In this document: piece after piece, positions 34,001 to 47,600 of the stretch | Position numbering within the stretch: the first letter of the stretch is position 1 | How the letters are laid out: the number at the start of each line of letters is the position of its first letter | From: Sipunculus nudus | Taxonomy: Eukaryota > Annelida > Sipuncula > Golfingiida > Sipunculidae | Direction: 5' to 3' | DNA: 64,000 bases | Assembly (NCBI GenBank): GCA_026874595.1 | Contig: CM049316.1 | Coordinates: 29,931,339 to 29,995,338 of the forward strand | Made by a program: the position numbers and the translations under genes | The notes under the pieces: model-generated | Database searches by the model: none | What the model saw: the letters and a program-made list of their open reading frames with translations, nothing else | Told to the model about the DNA's origin: nothing

Positions 34001-37000
34001 CCGACGCCGAGGAAGTCCAATTGTAACCGACGGAACTTCGGACCAGAAGGGTTAGCCTCCTGGGTGGAGGTAGCCACTAGGTCCAGAAGCGCAGATTTGC
34101 GAGTACGCCAAGCCTGGCGTTGCAGCGCGATCTCCGACCACTGGTCAGGCGCCAGGGCGGGATCGGCTGACTGAGAAGACGGGGACCCTGGAGAACCCCG
34201 AATAGGGGGAGCGAGAGAGACCCGCTGAGCCGGAACAACCGGAGGCTGGAACCGGAAGCCGGGGAACGAGCAGCAGCAGGACCCATCCTGGAAGGAGCCG
34301 GAACGGGATCCGCCGGCCGCACAGCAGACGGCGTCTGAAATAAAGAGCCGGCCAGCCGGGTAGTAACGGCGGGAGACGGAGGAACCGGCCGCCCTGAAAC
34401 GGAGGCAGGAGGGATCGACGCACTTACCTGCACCCCAGGAAGGGCCGGGCGATCCAGCGGGACGGCTCCAGCCGACCCCGGCGACAATGATGGAATTCGG
34501 TGAGGAGCCGGGGGCGACGAGAATGGCCGGGGAGAAAGGACCGGGGGCGCCGGGGAGGGCGCCGGGCATACAGCTGCGGGTCTAGACGAATCGTCTAGAT
34601 CCGACATCAGTGATGAACAAAACTGGGACAATTTATGTGAAATGGAATATGCAGATGAGCTGTCAGAACGGGAGGCCGTGGGAACGGGGGAAGATTTCCG
34701 TTTCCGGGAATGAGAAAGCAACAATTTTACTGTCGAAACCACAGGAGAGGTGACAGACGGTGAACGCAGCACGGCCGTGGTGCGGTCAACCAGGGTAGGC
34801 TCCCCCCCCTCCCCCCCGGAGACAACCACGGGGCCAGACAAGGGAAGAGCGGAGGGGGAACCCCCAGTAACCGGAATGAACCCAATCCTGGAATAAGGCC
34901 CACTTGTCAGTGGACCACGTCTGGCAATGGAAACAAGGATCAGCCGGACCACGGCAGGAGTCATTGTTGGTACCGCAACCAAAACAAGTAGGGTGGGAGT
35001 CCCATACCGGGATTAAAGTGCCACAAGCGACACAATAAGTGGGGTTCTCCATGGCGGGCAAGGGAAAATAAGAAGAACTTACAATGAGTTGGCAAACTCA
35101 AAACGACAAACCCAACAGTGGACGAATCTCGCAGCGCGGGATCACACGTCCATCATGGCGTACGCCAGAAGAAAATGTGATTATGGGTAACGGAAGTGTG
35201 ACCTAGATACACGGGAACGAGGCAGGATGGGCGATAATAGGCCCAATAAGGGAAAATTTTCGGTTGGCTTACTCTGGCGTATAAACTTTAACAGAGAAAA
35301 TTCTCATTAATACAGAAACAGCTCACAATTATGTTTACGTAATAAAACACGTTTTTCTATTTTTTTATTTGAGGATGTCAGCAACATGTGTAAAATAGCC
35401 TATCGACTTTGTTCATTAAGGCAAAAGTAATTTTTTTCTCATGTGTTATGTTTAATAAATAGATGGGTGTTTATCAAAACCAATCATGATGTTTGCATTA
35501 AGACGCAATACATACCTTTCTCTTACACAAGAACTGGTACTGTCTGATCATGTGTAGGAGAGACAAGGAGTCTTTGCCACCCGAGAGACACACCAGGACA
35601 CGGTCACCATTCTTGATCATATCATATTCCTCAAGAGCCTGACCGCAAAAGATAAACAAATTATATAGCCACTGCCACTCACAGGGAAATTTGAAGTGTA
35701 AAAATAACAAGGATGTAAAGAATAACATTTAAAACAGAAAAATAAGTAATAATATTGGTCTTTGATAGTAGACACATGAACAAAATAAATGAGCGTTAAA
35801 TCTTGGGTATGAAGTTTTGCTGTGCTGGTGAGAAAAGGGATGGCTCAGTGAGTAGCTTCAGTATTATACTGTAATCATTAATCAGTAAAGTTATAAACAC
35901 ACAGCATCTATAATTAATCTTTGTATGTGTTGTGTAGTTTACAAAAAATAATGATGCTACCCAGTTCACATATTTTTCACCCAAATGGCTAACATTTATG
36001 CATCCAATAATGCTGGACCTGATACCCAAGTCAGCCAAGGTTTCTGAAACTACTGTGACAGTAGATATGCAAAACACAGTTCTCTCTTCCCTTATTTGAG
36101 AGTAAAGGCATTAATGTTTATAAGACCATATTTGTAAGATGTTAAGTATTTTAATTTGCCTTTATCATAACAGTTTCCTTACCCTCATTGTGGGTTTGAA
36201 TATAGATCTGGGAGGGGCATGCCACTGGTACTGTGCTGCTGTCAGCTTACTGGTTGGTAGTTTTGTTTTCAGTTTCAACTGACACGTCTTCCCATCCTCT
36301 GAGTCTGCAGTCTCAGAACTGTTCTTCCCGGATCCCACTTTTACTATCCCAGCATCTGCTTCCAGAGTGATGCCAAAGATGCCCGAGTCTCCATCAGACT
36401 CGGAAGCTGTATTAGTGTTCAGTGGATTCTTTGAGTTTATATCCTGAGCTTCTAAGGCATCATTTGAGAGCTCATTTCCCTTATTAATAACACAGTTGTT
36501 ATCTGTCTTAGATTTTAATGATGTCTGTGTATTAGCTAACATTACTTGTTCTTCCTCAACATTTCCAGTTCTGATTGATGATGTAATTGGGTTTGTATGA
36601 GATTTGTCTTCTGATGTGTCAGATTTAATTTCAGCAGTTCTTCCATGATCACAAGGACAAACTGAAGTAACCTCAGGTTCCTTATCTTTCATTTTACATG
36701 AATTATTCAAGCGCTCTTTATTGCTGTCACATACAGTGTCATTGAGGCACTTAGTAGAGTTAGCAGACTTTGGCTTACACATAAAATTACAACTGATTGG
36801 TTGATTTTGAGACCCTGTCTCTGTTGTCAAAGCACCAGAGACCAAATCAGTATCACTGGACAGTGCCTTTCTAGGCAATACACATGTCCTGCAAGGTTCC
36901 ACTGCCTGTACATATGAGTTGTTGCCATGGTAACCTGTAGACTGGCCTGTTCCAATAAAATCTGGTTTTTCTGGTAATTTTATATTTCTTGGGATGACCT

Positions 37001-40000
37001 TTTCTTTTGGGTAAGATGGTGGTGAAAATGGTGGTTTGAGTCTCTGCATTCCTCCTGGGTGTTTGAGACAAACAGCAGCTTCACTAGGCAACAGAAACCA
37101 CCGTAATTTGGATGCAGGACCATCAAACATGGCCCTCTGGTCTTGTACAGCAACTGGTCTCTGAAATAACATACTGAATGATGATCAAATATGCAACATT
37201 ACAACATCATGTAGAAACTAGAATGACACTCATGTGCACAAACTTCCACCAAGGCAAACAATGGATCCACCCAAACATTTAATAGATATAATTTTTTTTG
37301 CATTTTTTGTAAACCTGCTTGAGAATAAACAGACAGCTCTTAAATTATAACTGAATTGGTGGAGGTAATACGCTTGAAAATCGAGACCCATGTCTTTTTT
37401 ATATTCCATTAATTTGCTGAAACAATTGGACTAGAACTTTAAGACTGTCTTGATGATCAGGAACAGCTAGGCCAGAAATTCATATATCCAATTATTTTTT
37501 TGGAATCCATATATTCTTTTAAATTATATTTGGTCTATCTCATTTTATTAAGCTTACTACAGTGATTATTTCTATTTTCTCACCAATATTGACATACCAG
37601 TATTAGGATTATATAAAAGGTACTTGTACCAACAACTTCTGTTCTCTACATTTTAAAAACATAATAATACAATTTTAAACCCTGAGATAGGTGATTATTT
37701 AAATGGAAAATTTACCACACAGAGACATGTTAACTAATATAAACAGAGCTTAGAAAATGAATGTGGTTACCTTTTCTGCCTGTTTGACAAGTTTTACTGC
37801 TTCTTCTAGACACTCCTGAAATTGGTGATAACCAGAACTAAAAATAAGATCCTTCTTAAACAAACACAAGGCATTACACAAGCTGTATAAATTTAAAATA
37901 TCAAATCTCATTAAACAATTGTCTAGTGTGTAATTTTTTTTATTAGGAAGATTCATTCTTAACATTGTACTATCAAACAATGTATAATGATATCAATATT
38001 ACATATTCATAATCAGCATTTCATTAACTATGTATACCCATGATTTAGACATGCGGCCTGTGACATCTGGGATTTGTGTGTTCGCAAAGTGGCAGGCTCA
38101 ATGAGTGGTATCCAGAATAAGGGAAAATAAACTAGTCAGCTAGGATTCAATAAGGAGATGTGAATGTGACACGAAAGTACTCTAAGGACAGTGGCAAGAA
38201 GATGAGCATCTGCAAAGGCTAAAGCAGAATAGCACTTTTTTGGACCCCACCCAAATCCTCAAGTCATAGTAGGATCAATAAATTCTTCATTAGTTTTCAG
38301 CAAATGAGCTTATATAATAGGAGAAATATGTATTTCTAATGAGATAAAGCCCATGAAATGAAAATTAGCATTTTACCTTGAAGCTTGGTGCCACCTGACC
38401 TGTTTGTGCAGCCTTTGATTCTTGGAAGACCATTCCTTTGTCAGTGTATGATATATTACCAAGCCACTTTCTGTCTTTGTATGTCTGAAATTTTGTAGAG
38501 AAAGAATATGCTAAGATAACTAAATGAACCATGAAAAAAAAATAAATTGGGCCTGTCAAAAAATACTTATATGACTTATATGACTGGAATAGTATGAACA
38601 CTAAAATTTACATAGTATCTATTTCTGTTAAAAAATGCGACTTTTCTTGGCATCTGCATAATGTCCTCAGACAGCCTCCTCCCCTTCCCCTTCAAAAGTA
38701 GGTCCCCATCTTCAGAAGCAAATACTGACACTTTGGAATCCATCAGGGTTTCTTCAGGTGTGACCTCAAAACCAAGGTCAAGGGCATTAGCATCTTTCAA
38801 CAAATTATCATCTGACATCATTCATTTTGATTTTCAGATACATACCTCTATTGGCTGTTTTTCTCCAAATACTGTAGATTCAGATAATATAGTGGGCTTA
38901 GAATTTTGTGGTTTTTGTACAAAACACATATCATGGGGTATATGAATTCTTGAGACAATGAAAATTTAAAATCACATGGTTAATAACATCTCCATGTGCG
39001 CAAGGAAAACGAGAACACATGTACACAGGTAGTACACCGGTGGCTCGGCTAAGATGCTTATAATACCATGCGCCTGTACTGAGGTCAATCGGGTCAGTGT
39101 TGAGCAAACAAGCTTAGCCTGAATCAAGCCTATCAAAGGAATTAAATCACCCCCAACCGACACAGGCCGGACAATATATCGGCTATTAGTTGTGACACCA
39201 GATACATCGACTATTAGTTATAACACAATATCACACCACGTTCACGGAAATTGTAAACCTTCACTTGTTTTTGGGGAAAAATGAAACGTCGACATGAATT
39301 GAAGGTGTTTAATTTTTTTTAATATATTCGATAGTCACATGTGGCACCTGTAAATCCCAGATGGGGCGGTGACACAAAAGACACGGCATTAAACATGTCA
39401 ACTATTTAGAGATTGAAAAAAAAAAAAAACAACAGAAATCGGTGTAAAGGGTTGATTAGACAGGAATTGATTCATCTGAAAATTAGCGGGGCTTAATTTG
39501 CATACTAATACTACTTATGCCTCCCGCGGTAATGCAAAATAGTTAACAATGCCTTTTTCTTTTAAGCCAATAGTAAGCGTGTCTCATTCTTTCTGTATTG
39601 AAAGAAGGTAGAAAAGGCCTGTTTAAAAGAAAAGCCGTGCTTCGGTAGCTGTGGAAACAAACTTTGGTAGAATGTGTATCGTTCTTTTTCGTGTCGGAGC
39701 TGTCGCTTTGCGCATTAGAAATGTGGTATTGTTCTTGAATATTTCACCAGAAATGTTGATAAGAGGAACTGTGAGGATATATTTTCAGTTTAAAGTAAAG
39801 TTTTATATTGTTTTATTGTAAACATTTCAGAGGGCCGTATTTGTGCAAAATTAAGGGAAATAATGGAATTTACAATATTTATTAATCACATATTTTGTTA
39901 TAGTAATTTACAGGAAAAGCAATTCAGTACATTAATTATGTGTATGAATGACAATCATATAATAGTAATAAACAATTCTTCTAACTTTATTGAAAATTTT

Positions 40001-43000
40001 GCCAGTGATAACTATATATAGATGAAGTCAACCACAAGCTGCCATTAAGATATTATCTGACCGTTTGATTTTTTTATCGTTGGAATCTTGAATTCGTGGA
40101 TTACCTTGATCCACGAAAACCATGAAAATAAAATCCCAGCTACTATTTCTGAATCTACAGTATTGAAATATTCAAGGTCAAGGCCACTCTCACAGGAGAG
40201 TTCATGACCCCAGTTAAATTATAAATCATCCAATAACCCATATCTATGTATATGCAAAATATGAAAGCAATCTGTCCATTAGTTTTTTACTTATAATGCT
40301 TACAGTACTGTCAATTGTCAATGATGGGGGTTTTAAAAGGCGCAAAAACAAGCTAAGTATAATAGGTGGTACCGTCAATTTCCGTTATAAGACAACACTA
40401 TCCAAGATCTTCAGTTAACTTAATTTTTATATCAATCCATGCAAGATTTCTTGAGATTTTAAAGAAACTGCATGATTTTCCCCCAAAAATAGACATATTT
40501 AAAGTCAAGGTCACTCTCTAAGCAAGGGTTATGACCCCATTTTTAATAGGCGTCGTCCTCTCACCCATATCTATGCACATGTCAAGTTTGGTAAAGATCT
40601 GTGAAGTATTTTTTGAGTTATTGTGTAAAAAAAATTTACCTGCGGCAAACTGTCGCACCATCATGAACCCATAGTATGCCCCCCCCCCCGGACTTTGTCT
40701 GGGGATACAATTAAGTGCTTCAGTGAACCTTTCTATGATGAAACTCAATTTTTTACAAAAAAGGTAGTTTTACTGTTAATATACTAATTTACATGCATTA
40801 CTTGAATTTGTCACCATAATTTAGGAAAGAGAGAATTATATATCTAATATAGGCACTACCTGGAAGTCCTTATGCCTCCACTCTCCTGTCTCTGGATTGA
40901 ACAGGTACTGAAATGAAAATGATTCCTAATGTATTAACAAAACAAGTACATACGTAAACCAAGACAAACAACCCAGCTGGATCTATTCCTCTGGATCCAC
41001 ACTAAAATTTAACAGAGTCCTCCCTATGCAACACACAACACCAAAGTTTTATGTAAAATTGGTGCAATCACTTATTATGTAATCCTGCTAATTGGCAAAA
41101 AAGGAGAATTGGTTGAAACTCTAAATTTCTTGCAGAAGGCTTTTCCACATTTACTGTATGTAGCTGAGATGATACATTACCCTAAAAATCTCTAAGAAAA
41201 ACAGTGCTGTCTTGTCCAACTCATAAAAAACATATTTGCATAAAATTGCATAAGATGATCAATAAGGAACTAAATGTATATAAATAAATATATATTTTAA
41301 ACATTTTCACAGTGTTACTGAAATTTTAAAAAATTTAAAAAGTATCCAGTTAGCCACTTCTAGTGGGCTAATATCAATCTACAAGGCAATATTTTAAATC
41401 TGTCCCCCCCCCCCAAAAAAAAAACACACTCTACTCTATTTTTCTTTCATTTAAATGAAATTTGATTTTTTTTTAACAGTCTGCTAAATCTGATGGAACA
41501 TGTCATGATCAATATGTATGCCAAAAATCATGAGCATCAGTGTTGTAGTTATTGAGATACTGGAGTTTTTGTATCAAATTTTTCATTATTCTGGGGGAGA
41601 CCTAATTTCAGGTTTCCATGGAGATTTTTCATGGGTCTCCCTGTGTGTAAAGAATGAAGATTCTAGGTCCAGTTGTTATGATTTGTGCCATGTTAACAGA
41701 TGTTCATATCTTTAAAGGTCTCAAAAATAGAGAAAAAAAATTCGAAAAAAAGCCCCAACAAATATATGTGGTGCCACCAGGCTGCAGAAACTGATGAAAC
41801 ACTCCATGATCAATATCCATACAAACAATTATGGTGATCTCTGCATTAGTTGTTCAGATACTTCAGCTTTTGTATCAAATTTTCCATTATTCTGAGCTGT
41901 ACTTGTAGCTCAAAGGATATGGGTAACAGAGACCTAATTTCAGGTTTCCATGGAGACTTTTCATAGATCTCCCTGTGTGTCAAGAATGAAGATTCTAGGT
42001 CCAATCTGAACCCTGTTGACAGATAACTACATCCATAAAGGTCTCAAAAATAGAGAAAAAAAAATTGTAAAACTAATTTTATAGGTGGTGCCACCAGTCT
42101 GCAGAAACTGGTGAAACATCTCGTGATCAATATGTATGCCAAAATTCATGACTATCAGTGATGTAATAAATCAGATATTGAAGTTTTTGTATGAAATTTT
42201 TGACTATTCTGGGTGGTACTTTGGGGCCCCATAGCTCAAAGGATATGGGTAACAGACCTCATTTCTGGTTTCCATGGAGACTTTTTATAGGTTTCTCAGA
42301 ATGTCAAGAATGAAGATTCTAGGTCCAGTCTTTACGATTTGTGCCCTGTTAACAGATGTTCACATTTTTTAAGGTCTCAAAAATAGAGAAAACAATTCAT
42401 AACAAGTGACCCATGGGTCATGACGCTCAGCTGACTGGGAAGAGATTTGCAAAAGGAAATTTTATCATCTGAATGGTAGTATATACCCATTCAACTGAAG
42501 CATCAAACAGATTAACCAACAGGCTGAGATTGTGTCTGTATTAATATATCTAAAAATTAGAAAAAAAAAATTAAAAAAATACAAAATTAAAAAAAAAAAA
42601 TACAGGTGGCTGCAGAAACTAATAAAACACTTAATGTTCAATATCCATGCAAAGAAGCATGGTGGTCTCTGGATTAGTTGTTCAGATATTTCAGCTTTCA
42701 TATCAATTTTTCCATTATTCTGAGGGATACTTTGCAGTCCTATAGCTTGGAGGATATGGGTAACAGAGACCTAATTTCAGGTTTCCACAGACACTTTTCT
42801 TGGGCCTCCTTGCATGACAAGAATGAAGATTCTAGGTCCAGTTGTTACAATTTGTACCCCGTTGACAGATAACCACATCTTAAAAGGTCTCAAAAATAAA
42901 GAAAAAAATTGGTAAAAATTTGAAAAAAAAAATAGAGGTGGCGCACCCAGTCTGCTGAAATTGATGGAACATGTCATGATCAATATGTATGCCAAAAATC

Positions 43001-44577
43001 ATGAGCATCAGTGTTGTAGTTATTGAGATACTGGAGTTTTTGTATCAATTTTTCATTTTCCGGGGGGGGGGGGGGGGGGGTACTTTTGGAGCCATACAAC
43101 TTAATGGATATGGGTAACGGAGACCTAATTTCAGGTTTCCATGGAGATTTTTCATGGGTCTCCCTGTGTGTAAAGAATGAAGATTCTAGGTCCAGTTGTT
43201 ATGATATGTGCCCTGTTAACAGATGTTCATATCTTAAAAGGTCTCAAAAATTGAGAAAAAAATTCGTAAAAAATGGAAAAATACAGGTGGCGCCACCAGT
43301 CTGCAGAAACTGATGAAGCATCTCATGATCAATATGCATGCCAAAAATCATGACCATCAGTGATGTAGTTAATGAGATATTGAAGTTTTTGTATGAAATT
43401 TTTTAATATTCTGGGGGGTACTTTTGGGCCCGATAGCTCACAGGATATGGGTAACAGAGACCTAATTTCTGGTTTCCAAGGAGATTTTTCATGGACCTTT
43501 CAGAAAGTCAAGTTACAAGATTCTAGGTCCAACGGTTACGATTTGTGCCTGGTTAACGGACAGACAGACGGACAAAAGACAAAGAGTGATCGCTATAGCT
43601 CAGCATGACTGAAAGTCAGCTGAGCTAAAAAATACAGGTGGCGCCACCAGAATGCAGAAACTGATGAAACATTTCATGATCAATATCCATGCAAAGAATC
43701 ATGGTGATCAATATAATAATTGTTCAGATACTTGAGCTTTTGTATCAAATTTTCCATTATTCCGGGGGATACTTCGGAGCCCCATAGCTCAGAGGTTATG
43801 GGTAACAGAGACCTAATTTCAAGTGTTTAAGGAGACTTTTCATGGGCCTCTCAGCATATCAAGAGAGAAGATTCTAGGTCCAGTTGTTACGATTTGTGCC
43901 ATGTTAACAGATGACCACATCTTATGAGGTCTCAAAAATAGAGAAAAAAATTCATAAAAATAAAAAAAATACAGGTGGCGCCACCAGATTGCAGAAACTG
44001 ATGAAACATTCCATGATCAATATCCATGCAAAGAATCATGGTGATCAATGCAATAGTTGTTCAGATACTGGAGCTTTTGTATTAAATTTTGCATTATTCT
44101 GGGGGGTATTTCAGAGCCCCATAGCTCAGAGGTTATGGGTAACAGAGACTTAATTTCAGGTTTCCAAAGAGACTTTTCATGGGCCTCCCGGAATTTCAAG
44201 AGAGAAGATTCTAGGTCCAGTCATTACAATTTGTGCCCTGTTAACAGATGACCACATCAAGAGGTCTCAAAAATAAAGAAAAAAATTCGTAAAAATCAAA
44301 AAATATAGGTGGCGCCACCAGACTGCAGAAACTGATGAAACATTCCATGATCAATATCCATGCACAGAATCATGGTGATCAATGCAATAGTTGTTGAGCT
44401 TTTGTATCAAATTTTCCATTTTTCTGGGGGGGTACTTCGGAGCCCCATAGCTCAGAGGTTATGGGTAACAGAGACCTTATTTCAGGTTTCCAAGGAGATT
44501 TTTCATGGTACTCCCTGGATGTCAAGTTAGAAGATTCCAGGTCAAGTGGTTACGATTTGTGCCTGGTTAACGGACAG

Positions 44578-44626
<49 letters not shown>

Positions 44627-47600
44627 AAAGAGTGATCGCTATAGCTCAGATGACTTTCAGTCAGCTGAGCTAAAAACTTTAACAAACTTTTAACACTTGG
44701 ACTACTGATGGACAGACAGACGGACAGACATACAGCGATGAACAGGTGCAGGATGTGAAAGCCGATGTCCTAAGGAAGAGATCTCTTAAATATTAGATGC
44801 ATACCTGTATGCATTCTCAATGTACAAGGCCCCAGCAAAACTTTCCCATAAGCTTTAACATTCTGTGATGGACTACTGATGGACAGGTGGACCGACGGAC
44901 AGACATACAGTAATGAACCAATGATAAATTTATGTATCAATTTGAGGACAAAATGTGAAATACTTCTTAATTATGGGGTTCCCAAAATTTTCACACTTGG
45001 GCAGATTTGACCTTGAATAGGGAGGTGAAGGTCAGTGGATCTCAAATTTGTCCAAAATTGGTGGAAAACAGTTTGTTTCAATTTTAGGGGAAAATGTGCA
45101 GCCCATCAAACATCACATTCACAAGAAAAGTATGATTAAACTGTTTTCACCTTGAAAATCCTGCAAAAAAGTCACCTGTTTTCAAACCCGTCAAAGAACA
45201 TGATACAAAGAATCAGTGTAACAAATTTGAGACAACTGTCTTATATATCAAAAGTTATTTTGGAGGGGGGGAGGGGTACATAATAAAAGCACTGCCACAT
45301 CCATAATATGCTGTTGTGGATCTTCTGTTGACCTCATTCAATATGGATGAATTCTGATGAGAATGTAATTCAGGTGTAAAAATATATATATATATATGAG
45401 CTTCATGAAAACCATAAAGTTCCCATTGCATCACCAAACTTTTTGGACCTCCCACCTTATTAAATATGTGGATTTTGATGGAAACTTAGAATCGATATTA
45501 TATTTATAACTATTTCTGCTGGGTTTACAAAATGAATCTTGTTACTGAGAAGTTATTGCAGTGATACCACAAAGTAGCCTAGTCACAGCTGACTTTATAA
45601 ATATGTATAGTGTGCTTCTATTATTGAAATCTGACGAGGTAATCTTTTTGTGGGTAGCAGTTGCAAGTTTTGTGAAACTAGATGAAAATGTTTATAGCTA
45701 TATGCCCCAAAGGAACCAATGTCCTAAGGAAGGTGTATACCAAATATGAGAGGCATAACTGTAACCATGCATTCTCATCTTAAACGGCCCTAGCAAAAAC
45801 TTTAACCTAAACTTCAACATTTGTGACGGACCGACTGATGAAAAGAATATCACTTAATGCCCCCCAAAAAATAAGCAATCCTTTTCACATAAAAATCTGA
45901 AGGGGAAATTCTATATTAGAAGTGATCTGAGGGTACCTATGCTCACTCAATAAACAGAAAGCTGTGATTGTGAAACAAATTGGGGATAATTCCAACATCA
46001 GTCACCTTAACACTAAGTTGTATAAGACTACATCCACCTTGTTTAGAAAAGAAAAAAAAAAAACGTGTTAAGACTCACCAAGGTGGCCATCAATTTTTTT
46101 TACATTATTAATTTGCGAATTCAGTTGCTGGTAATTATTTTCACGGAAAACGATCCTATAAGTATAATAACGTGTAAACTTGAGTGAAGCAATTATTCTT
46201 GTCACAACATAAACAGTGAAATGACAATATTTATAAACATCTACATTGTTATTCCTTACACGGCCAAAGTACAAAAATTACTTCACCCAATAAAATAAAC
46301 GGGTGCCCGTGACGTGGTTCTAGATTTATTAAAAAAAGTAGATCTAATAATTCCACGGGCCAGATTCTTGGGTCATTTATAATCCTTTTACGTTTAACTG
46401 CTTTAACCGGCATTGACACGGTCTGTAGCTGATCACACGTTATTCATTTATTTTTGTGTAATGAACGGTCACCTAACGGTACATTTTTACTGTTTGCAAG
46501 AGCAAGTTCGTACCCGAAAAGCACTGCAATTATCAATTTGCGCGGAACGCCTGAAATCTCTTGCGATCCAAGCAATAATGGCCGTTCCTTGACTTCCGAT
46601 TTCTTTGCGGAAGTGGTCTAAAATCCGGATGTCGCAGCCGAAAAACGAGACACTTGTCCAGCCTACTGGTAAAACACGACACTGTTCACATTGAAACCTA
46701 TAAATCCCACAAAAATTTTCATAAAAATTAAAAAAATAATAAATTGGTGAAATTATGTCCAAATTTTATGAATTAACTCGTCAGGGTATGCTTGGTATTT
46801 GCCAGAGACCCACGGTAAATATGCATGTGTAAGGGAGACTAATTACTAAATCGATGACTAAAACCACGATGGCAAAGATACAAAGTCGGCAAATTGTCAC
46901 GATAAAACAACCAAGGAGAGGACAACTGTTACACTGTGTAGTCTCAAATATATCAGCCCTCATATAGACCCCCTTATGAATGTACACAAAATGCTAAAAA
47001 CACCCACTTCACCTTAAATCTTATCTGAAGAAACACATCATGACATATAATGATAAATATTGCACTGATATCCAGAAGAATCTGATTTTAAGGAAATATA
47101 TGCTCCCCTGCAAAAAAAATAAATAAATAAATAAATAAATAAAATAAAATTAAATAATGCAACAAGTCAGCTACAAGACTGAGCTTGTGTACCTGGTAGT
47201 AGCAAAACAAGAAAAACAACAAATGATTTTATTATTTTTGCTGTTGTTTTGAATAAATATTATGACCATATAATATGTTTCTTAAAAGGTCTAAAAAAAT
47301 AAAGTGAAAAATGTAAAAATAACAAAAAATACAAGTGGTGCCACTAGTCTGCAGAAACTTATGAAACACTCCATGATCAATATCGGTGCAAAGAATCATG
47401 GGGGAAAATGCATCAGTTGTTTGGATACTTTAGCTTTTGTATTAAATTTTGCATTATTCTGGGGGGTAATTTCAGATTTCCAAAGAGACTTTTCAAAGGC
47501 CTCCCTGCATGTCAAGAAAGAAGATTCTAGGTCCAGTCATTATGATTTGTGCCCTGTTAATATATGACCAAATCTTTATTCTGGGGGGTACTTCAGAGCC

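Larger units (their letters stand above)
29719..35347 (-). mobile_element. DIRS-like tyrosine-recombinase retroelement (nearly complete copy)
   Basis: About 5.6 kb, transcribed on the minus strand. From right to left: right inverted terminal repeat (35172-35327 core), gag-like region with Cys/His knuckles, RT and RNase H, tyrosine recombinase, internal complementary region (29969-30073), left inverted repeat (29771-29927). The two ITR cores are nearly identical over ~156 bp. ITRs plus an internal complementary region, with a YR instead of an integrase, define the DIRS group. GC content and CpG density are far higher than in the host introns. No DIRS methyltransferase-like domain was recognised. 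It lies in sense orientation within an intron of the fusion gene. gag and YR are frameshifted, so this copy is probably not autonomous. Confidence 0.92.

Noticed and set aside
29674-35399. Flanking ~43-bp repeats as the DIRS target-site duplication
   Set aside because: They differ much more than the ITRs do, and DIRS elements are not known to create such duplications.
41480-44670. CRISPR-like array (regular repeats and spacers)
   Set aside because: Units are ~340 bp, diverged throughout, and the genome is eukaryotic.
46487-46762. 91-codon minus-strand ORF as an exon
   Set aside because: No splice borders in phase with neighbouring fusion-gene exons and no recognisable domain; the l-m junction is already in frame without it.
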